Assembly (NCBI GenBank): GCA_028287605.1
Contig: JAQBPI010000208.1
Location: 1 to 10,260 of the forward strand
Length of the DNA stretch: 10,260 nt
DNA from: Chloroflexota bacterium
Lineage (GTDB): Bacteria > Chloroflexota > Dormibacteria > Aeolococcales > Aeolococcaceae
Direction of reading: 5' to 3'
Position 1 is the first letter of the stretch. Each line of letters starts with the position of its first letter. The notes under the pieces were generated by a model. It had not been told where the DNA came from. It ran no database searches and worked only from the letters and a program-made list of their open reading frames with translations. Below are positions 1 through 6,820 of the stretch, piece by piece. A program made the position numbers and the translations under genes.

Positions 1-398
1 TCGCCGGCGCCGGCGCTCTCCACGACGACCCCGGCGCGGCGCAGCTGGCCGGTGACGGCGGCGAGAAGCGCCGGCCGCTGCAGCCCCACCCGCAGCCGCA
101 GGCCGGCCCCGGCGAGCTCGGCCGCCAGCCGCCGCGCCTCGGCCTCGAGCTCGAGAGGCAGGGGCGGCGCGGCGCCACCGGCGACGTAGGGGTGGTCGGG
201 AGCGTCCCGCGCGAGGCGGTCGAGCCAGCCGCCGGGGTCGCCGGCCTCGGCCGGAGGGACCAGGTCGAGGGCGCCCGACGAGACCGCGGTGGCCGCCGGG
301 CCACGGCGCACCAGGGCCACCTGCAGGCCCGCCCGCGCGGCGGTGACCGCGGCCCAGCAGCCCGCCAGCCCTCCGCCGACGACCACCACCTCCGGCAT
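1..398 (-). CDS. glpB: GlpB-like FAD-dependent dehydrogenase subunit (anaerobic glycerol-3-phosphate dehydrogenase subunit B family), 5' part only
   Basis: The first 132 residues are visible; the frame runs open off the left edge. The ATG at 398 is followed at once by a Rossmann beta-alpha-beta FAD/NAD-binding start (VVVVGGGLAG, about residues 4-13). Then come VSSGALDL (about 43-50) and LARDAPDHPY (about 66-75), which resemble from memory the SSGSLDL and QQAPAHPY segments of E. coli GlpB at matching positions. In GlpABC, GlpB is the subunit that accompanies the GlpA catalytic flavoprotein and the GlpC membrane anchor in oxidising glycerol-3-phosphate to dihydroxyacetone phosphate with electrons going to menaquinone. 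No glpA or glpC is visible. The gene lies 43 nt after ribF and has its own candidate -10 element, so it may be a separate transcript. I am fairly sure of the fold and moderately sure of the GlpB assignment; another FAD-dependent oxidoreductase is possible because the C-terminal half is missing. Confidence 0.68.
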   Translation of the reverse strand, partial: MPEVVVVGGGLAGCWAAVTAARAGLQVALVRRGPAATAVSSGALDLVPPAEAGDPGGWLDRLARDAPDHPYVAGGAAPPLPLELEAEARRLAAELAGAGLRLRVGLQRPALLAAVTGQLRRAGVVVESAGAG

Positions 399-405
399 CG
401 GTCGG

Positions 406-411
406 ATGCTA
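406..411 (-). promoter_or_regulatory. Candidate -10 element (TAGCAT) of a leaderless glpB-like transcript
   Basis: On the minus strand TAGCAT fits the relaxed TAnnnT -10 pattern. Its 3' end lies 7 nt before the ATG at 398, so transcription would begin at or next to the start codon. There is no Shine-Dalgarno sequence before the ATG, which fits a leaderless mRNA. No good -35 hexamer is seen 16-18 nt upstream, where the sequence is GC-rich and overlaps the end of ribF. The call rests on position and AT content only. Confidence 0.3.
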
Positions 412-441
412 CCCGGCCGGAGGGGATCGAGGCTCTGAGCG

Positions 442-1392
442 CTAGAGCAGCTCGGCTGGTGCGCTCCTCGGGCGGAGCCGCAGCCGGGTCTCGGCCACGT
501 CCCTGGCCATCTGCTCGCTCAGGGCCTCGGGGGTGGCGTAGCGGACGTCGTCACGCAGCCGGGCGATGAAGGCGACCCGCACCGGCTCGTGATAGATGTC
601 GCCGGAGAAGTCGAGCAGGTGGGGCTCGACGGTCAGCTTGGTGCCCCCGAAGGTGGGGCGGTAGCCGACGTAGGTCGCGGCCGGGTGCCACTCTCCGCGC
701 AGCCGCACCCAGGTGGCGTAGATGCCCCGCGGCGGCAGGCACTTGCCCGGGGTGATCGCCAGGTTGGCGGTGGGGAAGCCCAGCCCGGTGCCGATCCTCT
801 CGCCGTGCTCGACCCGGGAGTCGACGAAGTAGGGATGCCCGAGGACGCGGTTGGCGCTGTCGAGGTCGCCGTGGGCCAGGGCGGCACGCACCAGCGAGCT
901 GGAGAACACCTCTCCCCCCTCGCGCTGGGCGTCGACCACGTCGACGTCGAACGCCCGGGTGGCGCCCCAGGAGCGGAGGAAGGGGATGTCGCCACTGCGG
1001 CGGTGGCCCAGGGCGAAGTCGTGGCCGACCACCATGCGACGGAGGTTGAAGCCCTTGCTCAGGCGCTCCAGGAACTGGTCGGCGGTCCAGCGGCTGAGCT
1101 CGTGGGTGAACTCCAGCACCACCAGGCGGCTGAGGCCGGCGGCGGCGAGCAGGTCGGCCTTCTCGTCGAGGGTGGTCAGCCGCGGCGGGCAGCGGTCGGG
1201 GTCGAGCACGCAGCGCGGATGGGGGTCGAAGGTGACCAGCACCGACTCGCCGCCGTGCTCGCGGGCCGCGGCCACCATCCGGTCGACGATGCGGCGGTGG
1301 CCGCGATGGACGCCGTCGAAGTTGCCGACGGTCAGGAACACCAGGGGATCGCCCTCGCCGGCGCCGTCGGGCAGCCCGAACTCGGTCCTCAC
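442..1392 (-). CDS. ribF: Bifunctional riboflavin kinase / FMN adenylyltransferase RibF
   Basis: A 316-residue cytoplasmic enzyme that phosphorylates riboflavin to FMN and then adenylylates FMN to FAD. The N-terminal nucleotidyltransferase domain shows GNFDGVHRGH (23-32, the HxGH-type ATP site), VVGHDFALGH (121-130) and SSSLVR (164-169, in place of the usual SSTRIR; Thr to Ser is conservative). The C-terminal flavokinase domain shows GFPTANL (205-211), GYRPTFGG (243-250) and VEPHLLDF (255-262), which carries the conserved Glu of the kinase site. The length is normal for the family. The GTG start at 1392 lies one base after the truB stop (TGA-G-GTG) and leaves the usual ~20 residues before the first motif. 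It is the last gene of the rimP-nusA operon here; in many bacteria rpsO follows, but in this window a glpB-like gene does. Confidence 0.96.
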   Translation of the reverse strand: MRTEFGLPDGAGEGDPLVFLTVGNFDGVHRGHRRIVDRMVAAAREHGGESVLVTFDPHPRCVLDPDRCPPRLTTLDEKADLLAAAGLSRLVVLEFTHELSRWTADQFLERLSKGFNLRRMVVGHDFALGHRRSGDIPFLRSWGATRAFDVDVVDAQREGGEVFSSSLVRAALAHGDLDSANRVLGHPYFVDSRVEHGERIGTGLGFPTANLAITPGKCLPPRGIYATWVRLRGEWHPAATYVGYRPTFGGTKLTVEPHLLDFSGDIYHEPVRVAFIARLRDDVRYATPEALSEQMARDVAETRLRLRPRSAPAELL

Positions 1393-1393
1393 C

Positions 1394-2335
1394 TCAGAAC
1401 CCCGCCATCACCTTGGTGGGCCGGTAGAGGTTGCCCTGGAGCTCTCCCACGGCGAGCAGGTCGCCGTGGGCGCTGTGGGCGCGGCAGGCCCCCCGGGGGC
1501 GTGGATCCGGCAGCCTGGGCACCCAGACCGACTGCCCCCGCTGCACCTGGAGCGCCTGGGCGGGACCGAGGTCGAGGCGGGGCAGGAAGGTGACGGCCAG
1601 GTCGAGCGGGCGGAGCGCGCGCGCCGGGTCGTCCATGGCCTCGAGCTGCTCGACGGTGATCGAGTCGGCGACGGTCATCGGTCCGTAGGCGGTGCGCTCG
1701 AGCCAGGCGAGCAGCCCGCCGGTGCCGAGGGCGTCGCCCACGTCGGAGGCCAGCACGCGCATGTAGGTGCCCTTGCCGCAGAGGACGTCGACCTCGGCCT
1801 CGGCGACCTCGCCGGGGCGGAGCTCGAGCAGCCGGGCCTCGAGGATGGTGACCGGGCGGGGCTGCCGCTCCACGTCCAGCCCCTCGCGGGCGAGCTCGTA
1901 GAGGTGGCGCCCGTCGTGCCGCACCGCCGAGTGCATCGGCGGCACCTGCTCGATGTCGCCGACGAAGCGGGCCAGCGCCTCGCGCACCGCGGCGGCGTCG
2001 ACCGCGCTGGCGTCGCCGCTGCGGCTGACCTCGCCCTCGAGGTCCATGGTGGTGCTGCGCTCGCCGAGGCGGAGCACGCAGTGGTACCGCTTGGGCTGCT
2101 GGTGCAGGTAGTCGACCAGCCGGGTGGCCTGCCCCACGCAGATCGGGAGCAGCCCGGTGGCGGCGGGGTCGAGCGTCCCGGCATGCCCCACCCGGCGCTC
2201 GCCGAGGATGCGGCGCACCTCGCGCACCGCCTGAAACGAGGTCACCCCCCGTGCCTTGTTGAGGGGCACGATGCCGTGATGGCGAGCCGGCGGCCGCCCC
2301 CTGCGGGGGGGGGCCGCCGTGACCGTCTCGTTCAC
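1394..2335 (-). CDS. truB: tRNA pseudouridine(55) synthase TruB
   Basis: A 313-residue enzyme that isomerises U55 in the T-loop of tRNAs to pseudouridine. The catalytic motif GHAGTLDPAATGLLP holds the nucleophile Asp56. Also visible are VTSFQAVREV (31-40), KRY with the conserved Tyr84, PPMHSAVR (132-139) and YMRVLASDVG (191-200) with the conserved Arg193. Residues ~255-313 look like the C-terminal PUA-type RNA-binding region. The open frame extends far upstream, but that part is a shadow of nrnA. The GTG at 2335 is chosen because it overlaps the nrnA stop by 4 nt (GTGA), has GAGG about 9 nt upstream, and puts the first conserved block (GIVPLNKARG) at residues 21-30. The N-terminal linker contains a run of nine C on this strand, a possible slippage site. 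LNKARG replaces the more common LDKPxG. Confidence 0.95.
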   Translation of the reverse strand: MNETVTAAPPRRGRPPARHHGIVPLNKARGVTSFQAVREVRRILGERRVGHAGTLDPAATGLLPICVGQATRLVDYLHQQPKRYHCVLRLGERSTTMDLEGEVSRSGDASAVDAAAVREALARFVGDIEQVPPMHSAVRHDGRHLYELAREGLDVERQPRPVTILEARLLELRPGEVAEAEVDVLCGKGTYMRVLASDVGDALGTGGLLAWLERTAYGPMTVADSITVEQLEAMDDPARALRPLDLAVTFLPRLDLGPAQALQVQRGQSVWVPRLPDPRPRGACRAHSAHGDLLAVGELQGNLYRPTKVMAGF

Positions 2336-3330
2336 GCCGCCCTCAGCTGGTCGCGGGCGAGCTGCAGCACCCGCTCCTGGGCGACGGCCAGCGGCAGGTG
2401 CACCTCGGCGCCGGCGGCGCGGCGATGGCCGCCGCCTCCGAAGGGCGTGCACAGGTCGGTGGCGTCGGCGTCGCCGCGGGTGCGGACGCTGATCTTGGTC
2501 AGCTCGGGCTGCAGCTCCTTGAAGAGCACCGCCACGGTCATGGTGCTCACCGACTGGAGCACGTCGATGACGCCGTCGGTCTCCTGCCAGGCGGCGCCGG
2601 CCTCCTCCAGCATCCCCCGGGTCACCGCCGACCAGACCAGGCGGCCCTCGAGCTCGCTGTGCATGGTGGCCACGGCGAGCGCCTCGAGGCGCAGGGTGCT
2701 GACCGCGCGCGACTTGTAGCTCTTCAGCGCGATCCAGGCAGGATCGGCGCCGAGGTGCACCAGGTCGGCGCCGAGGCGCAGCGCCTCCTCGGTGGTGTTC
2801 TCGTGGCGGAACCCACCGGTGTCGGTCAGCAGGGCCGCATAGAGGTTGGTCGCCGCCTCCGGCGGGATGGGCAGGTCGAGGGCGCGCAGCAGCCGGAAGA
2901 CCACCTGGCCGGTGGCGCTGGCGTCGGCCTGGATCAGGTTCACCGAGCCGTACGCGGTGTTGCTCACGTGGTGGTCGATGTTCACCACGGGGTGGGCGCC
3001 GGACTCGAGCAGGCTGCGCTTCTCGCCGAAGCGTCCGGTGGTGGCGCAGTCGAAGGTGAAGATGGCGTCGATGCGCTCCGGCGCCTTCTCCAGGGTGTCG
3101 AACCCGGGGAGGTAGTCGAGGGTGAAGGGGACGGGATCGGGGACCACCGGATGGGGCGCCTTGCCGATGGCGCGCAGCGCCGCGGCGAAGGCGAGCGCCG
3201 AGCCCAGGCTGTCGGCGTCCGCGTCCTTGTGGGCCATGCAGACGATGTGGTGGCTGCTGTCGATGATCCTGCGGACCTCGCCGGCGACGTCCGAGAGGGC
3301 AGGCCATGCGACAGCGGGAGTGGCCGTCAT
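2332..3330 (-). CDS. nrnA: Bifunctional oligoribonuclease / pAp phosphatase NrnA (DHH/DHHA1), from the internal ATG
   Basis: From the ATG at 3330 the product is 332 residues, the normal size of stand-alone NrnA-type proteins. These enzymes degrade 2-5 nt RNAs and dephosphorylate 3'-phosphoadenosine 5'-phosphate using Mn2+. All metal-site motifs of the family are present: HKDADADSLGS (34-44), the Asp in FTFDCATTG (91-99), NIDHH (117-121, the DHH motif) and TDTGGF (169-174). The DHHA1 domain ends in GGGGHRRAAG (298-307), the substrate-binding glycine/histidine loop. The ATG has AGGAG (positions 3339-3343) with an 8-nt spacer, the best ribosome binding site in the window, so free NrnA is probably made even though the frame is also open from rbfA. 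The stop overlaps truB by GTGA. The position between rbfA and truB is the standard one for this DHH gene in Gram-positive-type operons. Confidence 0.92.
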   Translation of the reverse strand: MTATPAVAWPALSDVAGEVRRIIDSSHHIVCMAHKDADADSLGSALAFAAALRAIGKAPHPVVPDPVPFTLDYLPGFDTLEKAPERIDAIFTFDCATTGRFGEKRSLLESGAHPVVNIDHHVSNTAYGSVNLIQADASATGQVVFRLLRALDLPIPPEAATNLYAALLTDTGGFRHENTTEEALRLGADLVHLGADPAWIALKSYKSRAVSTLRLEALAVATMHSELEGRLVWSAVTRGMLEEAGAAWQETDGVIDVLQSVSTMTVAVLFKELQPELTKISVRTRGDADATDLCTPFGGGGHRRAAGAEVHLPLAVAQERVLQLARDQLRAA

Positions 3331-3777
3331 GCCGGTGTCTCCTGAGGGGTGCGGCGGCCGCGCGACGGCCGGCGGGGTGGGAGGTGCGTCATCGAGCTGG
3401 CGCAGCATCGAGCTGACCCGCACCGCATAGGCGATCGAGTCGTCGAGGACGAAGTGCAGCTTGGGGATGGTCTTGAGGTTCTCCAGCCGGTCGCCGAGGG
3501 TCGAGCGCAGGAACCCCTCGGCGTGGCGCAGACCGGCCATCACCGCCTCGCGCTCGGCGTCGGTGCCGAGCGCGCTGACCTTGACCACGGCGCTGTGCAG
3601 GTCGCGCGAGGGGCGCACCTCGGTGACCGAGGCCATCCGGATGCGCGGGTCCTTCATCTCCGTGAGCATGAGCATGGACAGCTCCTCACGGAGCTGCTTG
3701 GCGACGCGCAGCATCCGCTGCGGGCCACCGCCCCCGCGGCCGGCCGGGGCGGTGGCGTCTCCCGGTCTCCAGGTCAC
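2332..3777 (-). CDS. rbfA: Continuous RbfA-NrnA reading frame: 30S ribosome-binding factor fused in frame to DHH phosphoesterase
   Basis: One open frame of 481 residues with no stop between two normally separate proteins. Residues ~20-130 are RbfA, the cold-shock 30S maturation factor that binds near the 5' end of 16S rRNA: RVAKQLREELS (24-34), DPRIRMASVTEV (43-54), SRDLHSAVVKVS (57-68), AEGFLRSTLG (86-95) and LHFVLDDSIAYAVRV (107-121). A Pro/Ala-rich linker (about 130-149) then leads directly into NrnA at Met150. The GTG at 3777 is chosen because it overlaps the infB stop as GTGA, like other junctions here. The alternative is the ATG at 3714, next to the RbfA core. Neither has a strong Shine-Dalgarno. 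RbfA is usually ~110-130 aa with its own stop, so either this is a true fusion, or an indel or +1 frameshift hides the stop. The RbfA identity is secure; the physical fusion is not. Confidence 0.82.
   Translation of the reverse strand: MTWRPGDATAPAGRGGGGPQRMLRVAKQLREELSMLMLTEMKDPRIRMASVTEVRPSRDLHSAVVKVSALGTDAEREAVMAGLRHAEGFLRSTLGDRLENLKTIPKLHFVLDDSIAYAVRVSSMLRQLDDAPPTPPAVARPPHPSGDTGMTATPAVAWPALSDVAGEVRRIIDSSHHIVCMAHKDADADSLGSALAFAAALRAIGKAPHPVVPDPVPFTLDYLPGFDTLEKAPERIDAIFTFDCATTGRFGEKRSLLESGAHPVVNIDHHVSNTAYGSVNLIQADASATGQVVFRLLRALDLPIPPEAATNLYAALLTDTGGFRHENTTEEALRLGADLVHLGADPAWIALKSYKSRAVSTLRLEALAVATMHSELEGRLVWSAVTRGMLEEAGAAWQETDGVIDVLQSVSTMTVAVLFKELQPELTKISVRTRGDADATDLCTPFGGGGHRRAAGAEVHLPLAVAQERVLQLARDQLRAA
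3339..3343 (-). promoter_or_regulatory. Shine-Dalgarno AGGAG for internal nrnA start
   Basis: AGGAG on the minus strand lies 8 nt before the ATG at 3330, an optimal spacing. It sits inside codons of the RbfA-NrnA linker. Most other starts in this operon use GTG with weak or no Shine-Dalgarno, so this site stands out and decides the nrnA start. Confidence 0.75.
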
Positions 3778-5549
3778 AGGTTCTGCTGCTCGACCACGTA
3801 GGCCTCGAGGATGTCCTTCTCCTGGAAGTCGGAGAAGTCCTCGAGGGTGATGCCGCACTCGTAGCCCTGGGCCACCTCGCGCACGTCGTCGCGGAAGCGC
3901 CGCAGCTGCGCCATCCGGCCCTTGGCCACCTCCCTGCCGTCACGCAGCACCCGGACGATGGCGTTGCGGGTGATCCTGCCCTCGGTGACGTAGGAGCCGG
4001 CGATGGAGGCGCGGCCGTCCACGGTGAAGACCTTGCGCACCTCGGCGCGGCCCTGGAGCACCTCGACGAAGGTGGGCTCGTAGAGGCCCCTGATCGCCTT
4101 CACGATGTCGTCGGTGACCTGGTAGATGACGTCGTAGTAGCGCACGTCGACGCCCTGCGACTCCGCCGCCGCCCGGGCGGCGACGTCGGGCTTGACGTTG
4201 AAGCCGATCACGATCGAGTCGCTCACGGCGGCCAGGTTGACGTCGGACTCGCCCACCTCGCCGACGCTGTCGGCGACGATCTTGATGCGCACGGTGGGGT
4301 CCTGGATCTTCAGGATCTGCCCCTTCAGCGCCTCGAGCGAGCCGTTCGCCTCCGCCTTGATGATCAGGTTGAGGGTCTTGAGGCCGCCCTCGGCGACCTG
4401 GTTGGCGAGATCGGCGAGGGTGATCCGGCGGACCGGCTGCGCCCTCTGCTTGTCGGCCTGGAAGCCGCGCTGCTCGGCGAGGTTCCTCGCCGCGCGCTCG
4501 GTGTCCATGACCTGGAAGAGCTCGCCGGCGACGACGACGTCGGAGAGCCCGGTGACCACCACCGGCAGGCTCGGCCCCGCCTCCTTGACGCGGCGGCCGG
4601 TGTCGTCGATGAGGGCGCGGACCTTGCCGAAGACCGCGCCGGCGACGATGTTGTCGCCGATCCGCAGGGTGCCGTTCTGCACCAGGGCGGTGGCGATGGG
4701 CCCGCGGCCGCGCTCGAGGTGGGCGTCGATCACCGTGCCCACCGCCGGGGCCTTCGGGTTGGCCTTGGGGTCCTCGATCTCGGTGAGCAGGAGGATCATC
4801 TCCAGCAGCTCGTCGATGCCCTGGCCGGTGCGCGCGCTGGTCCGCACCACCGTGGTGGTGCCGCCGTACTCCTCGGGGATGAGGTCGCGCTCGGCGAGCT
4901 GCTGCAGCACCCGGTCGGGGTTCGCGTTGTCGCGGTCGATCTTGTTCAGGGCGATCAGGATCGGCACCCCGGCGGTGCGGGCGTGCTGGATCGCCTCCTC
5001 GGTCTGGGGCATGACGCCGTCGTCGGCGGCGACCACGAGGACGGCGACGTCGGTGACGTCGGCCCCCCGGGCGCGCATCGCGGTGAAGGCGGCGTGACCC
5101 GGGGTGTCGATGAAGGTGATCAGCCTGCCGTTCTTCTCGATCTGGTAGGCGCCGATGCGCTGGGTGATGCCACCCGCCTCGCCCGCCGCCACCTTGGTCT
5201 GCCGGATGGCGTCGAGCAGCGAGGTCTTGCCGTGGTCGACGTGACCGAGCACGGTGACGACCGGCGGACGCGCAACCAGCGACGCGGGGTCCTCCTTCGA
5301 CAGGTCGAGGAGGGGATGGCGCGCGCGGCGCCCCTCGGCCGGCGCTGCCGCCGGCGCCGCATCCTCGCTCTCCGCCTCGAACCCGAAGTGGTCGGCGGCC
5401 AGGGCCATGGTGTCGAAGTCCAGGGCCTGGTTGAGGTTCGCCATCACCCCGTTGCCCATCAGGTACCTGATGAGCTGGGGGCCGGAGACCGAGAGACGGT
5501 CGGACAGCTCCTTCACCGTGAGCGTCGCGGGCAGGGTCAGCTTCTTCAC
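3774..5549 (-). CDS. infB: Translation initiation factor IF-2 (short form)
   Basis: A 591-residue GTPase that places fMet-tRNA on the 30S subunit and promotes subunit joining. An N-terminal IF2_N domain (about 1-58, VKELSDRLSVSG near 12-23) is followed by a short Ala/Pro-rich linker. The G domain has G1 GHVDHGKT (102-109), GGIT (126-129, G2), DTPGH (148-152, G3), NKID (202-205, G4) and SAR (238-240, G5). Domain II, domain III and the fMet-tRNA-binding C-terminal domain follow and look complete. The protein lacks the long low-complexity N-terminal extension seen in typical Actinomycetes and resembles the short IF-2 of Thermus- or Chloroflexota-type bacteria. The GTG at 5549 overlaps the ylxR stop as GTGA. 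The nearest strong Shine-Dalgarno (GGAGG) is 16 nt upstream, so initiation probably relies on coupling to ylxR. Confidence 0.97.
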   Translation of the reverse strand: MKKLTLPATLTVKELSDRLSVSGPQLIRYLMGNGVMANLNQALDFDTMALAADHFGFEAESEDAAPAAAPAEGRRARHPLLDLSKEDPASLVARPPVVTVLGHVDHGKTSLLDAIRQTKVAAGEAGGITQRIGAYQIEKNGRLITFIDTPGHAAFTAMRARGADVTDVAVLVVAADDGVMPQTEEAIQHARTAGVPILIALNKIDRDNANPDRVLQQLAERDLIPEEYGGTTTVVRTSARTGQGIDELLEMILLLTEIEDPKANPKAPAVGTVIDAHLERGRGPIATALVQNGTLRIGDNIVAGAVFGKVRALIDDTGRRVKEAGPSLPVVVTGLSDVVVAGELFQVMDTERAARNLAEQRGFQADKQRAQPVRRITLADLANQVAEGGLKTLNLIIKAEANGSLEALKGQILKIQDPTVRIKIVADSVGEVGESDVNLAAVSDSIVIGFNVKPDVAARAAAESQGVDVRYYDVIYQVTDDIVKAIRGLYEPTFVEVLQGRAEVRKVFTVDGRASIAGSYVTEGRITRNAIVRVLRDGREVAKGRMAQLRRFRDDVREVAQGYECGITLEDFSDFQEKDILEAYVVEQQNL

Positions 5550-5848
5550 CGTGGCGATGTCAGTACCTCCAGAGGGACCGTGTCGAGGTCGGCGGCGAGG
5601 CTGTCCCAGTCGATGCGGTCGGATGTTGTGCGCAGCGCGCGGACGAGGGCACGGCGGCGCCTCGCCTGCGTCAGACAGGTTGTACCCGTATCACGGCAGA
5701 GGTATGCACCGCGGCCGTTGCGCTTCCCGGTGGGATCGAGGGCGGCCCGACCCTCGGCGGGGAGGACGACGCGCAGCAGCTCGCGCTTGGGCCTGACCGC
5801 GCGGCAGCCGACGCAGGTGCGCTCCGGCCGGCGGGGGGCGTCGCTCAC
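5546..5848 (-). CDS. ylxR: YlxR family (DUF448) RNA-binding protein, RnpM-type
   Basis: A 100-residue basic protein with the two YlxR signatures: RTCVGCRAVRPKREL (about 10-24) and GRGAYLCRD (about 45-53), followed by CLTQARRRRALVRAL (about 58-72). In Bacillus subtilis the family member (RnpM) binds the RNase P RNA and modulates RNase P; a regulatory role in transcription has also been described for the family. The Cys pair CVGC and the later CRD/CL cysteines are all kept. The gene lies between nusA and infB as in most Gram-positive-type genomes. The GTG start at 5848 overlaps the nusA stop as GTGA, and its own stop overlaps the infB start the same way. Confidence 0.93.
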   Translation of the reverse strand: MSDAPRRPERTCVGCRAVRPKRELLRVVLPAEGRAALDPTGKRNGRGAYLCRDTGTTCLTQARRRRALVRALRTTSDRIDWDSLAADLDTVPLEVLTSPR

Positions 5849-6819
5849 GGCTGCTCCCCCCCGGCGCTGCGGATGTCGATGCGCCAGCCGGTGAGCCGGG
5901 CGGCGAGCCGGGCGTTCTCGCCGGAGCGGCCGATGGCCAGGGAGAGCTGCCCCGGGGCCACGGTGATGTGGGCGGTGCGGGTGGTCTCGTCGAGCTCGAC
6001 GGCGACCACCTCGGCGGGGGCGAGCGCCCGGGCGCAGAACACCTCCGGGTCGGCCGACCAGCCCACGATGTGGAGCTGCTCGCCGGCGAGCTCGGCGACC
6101 ACGGCGCGGTGGCGGACCCCCCGGGGACCGATGCAGGCGCCCTCGGCGTCGAGGGTGCCCCCCGCCGCGTAGACGGCGACCTTGGTGCGCCGCCCCGGCT
6201 CGCGGGCGATGGCGCGGATGGCGATCTGCCCCGAGGCCATCTCCGGCACCTCCTGCTCGAGGAGGCGGCGGACCAGGTTGGGATGGGAGCGCGAGACCAC
6301 CACGGCGGCGTCGCGGCCGCGGCGGCGGACGTCGACCACCACCACCTTGAGGTGGCGGTTGCGCTCCGGCGTCTCACCGGGGATCTGCTCCTCGACCGGC
6401 AGCAGCGCGGGGAAGCGGTCGTTCCGCAGCCACCAGGCGTCGCCGTCGGGGCGCTCGACGATGGTGTCGATCAGCTCCCCTCGCCGAGCCGACCCCTCGC
6501 GGAGCACGCGGTCGCGCTCGGCCTCGCGCAGCCAGCCGCCGACCGCGCCGCGGACGGCGAGCGCGGCCTGGCGCGAGAAGTCGGGACCGGGGTCGTCGAC
6601 GCGCTCCCGGCCGCCGCTCTCGGTGGGCCGGAAGAGCTCGACGGCGCCGGAGCCGAGATCGACGTGGGCGCGCACCCCGGCGTCGGTGGGGGCGACCCGG
6701 TGATACGCCTCGGTGACCGCGCGCTCCATCACCGCGAGCAGCTCGGCCTCGCCGACCTCGGCGCTGCTGCCCAGCTCGGCGAGGGCGGAGCGCAGCTCGC
6801 TCACCACCGGATCGGCCAC
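5845..6819 (-). CDS. nusA: Transcription termination/antitermination factor NusA
   Basis: A 324-residue RNA polymerase-associated protein that affects pausing, termination and rRNA antitermination. The N-terminal RNAP-binding domain covers about 1-110. The S1 domain (about 112-177) starts at RGELIDTIVERPDGD and ends near VVVSRSHP. The linker NLVRRLLEQEVPE (181-193) leads into KH1, with the GPRG loop at 231-234, and KH2, with APGQLSLAIGRSGENARLA (288-306) including the GRSG loop. The C-terminus ends right after KH2, so the acidic repeats of E. coli NusA are absent, as in Gram-positive and Chloroflexota-type forms. The GTG at 6819 lies one base after the rimP stop (TGA-T-GTG). The ATG formed at the stop (6821) is out of frame. 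Confidence 0.95.
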   Translation of the reverse strand: MADPVVSELRSALAELGSSAEVGEAELLAVMERAVTEAYHRVAPTDAGVRAHVDLGSGAVELFRPTESGGRERVDDPGPDFSRQAALAVRGAVGGWLREAERDRVLREGSARRGELIDTIVERPDGDAWWLRNDRFPALLPVEEQIPGETPERNRHLKVVVVDVRRRGRDAAVVVSRSHPNLVRRLLEQEVPEMASGQIAIRAIAREPGRRTKVAVYAAGGTLDAEGACIGPRGVRHRAVVAELAGEQLHIVGWSADPEVFCARALAPAEVVAVELDETTRTAHITVAPGQLSLAIGRSGENARLAARLTGWRIDIRSAGGEQP

Positions 6820-6820
6820 A

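Noticed and set aside
432..448. Short inverted repeat at the ribF stop as a terminator
   Set aside because: Only 5 bp with a 7-nt loop and no T-tract; it overlaps the ribF stop and the upstream part of the glpB-like promoter, so it is probably chance.
589..2719. Long plus-strand open frames (589-1593 and 851-2719) opposite ribF and truB
   Set aside because: They are antisense shadows in high-GC DNA: Ala/Gly/Arg/Val-rich low-complexity translations with no recognisable motif, opposite well-defined conserved genes.
2336..3307. N-terminal extension of the truB frame back to 3307
   Set aside because: This stretch codes for NrnA in another frame. TruB homology begins just after the GTG at 2335, which has a GTGA overlap with the nrnA stop.
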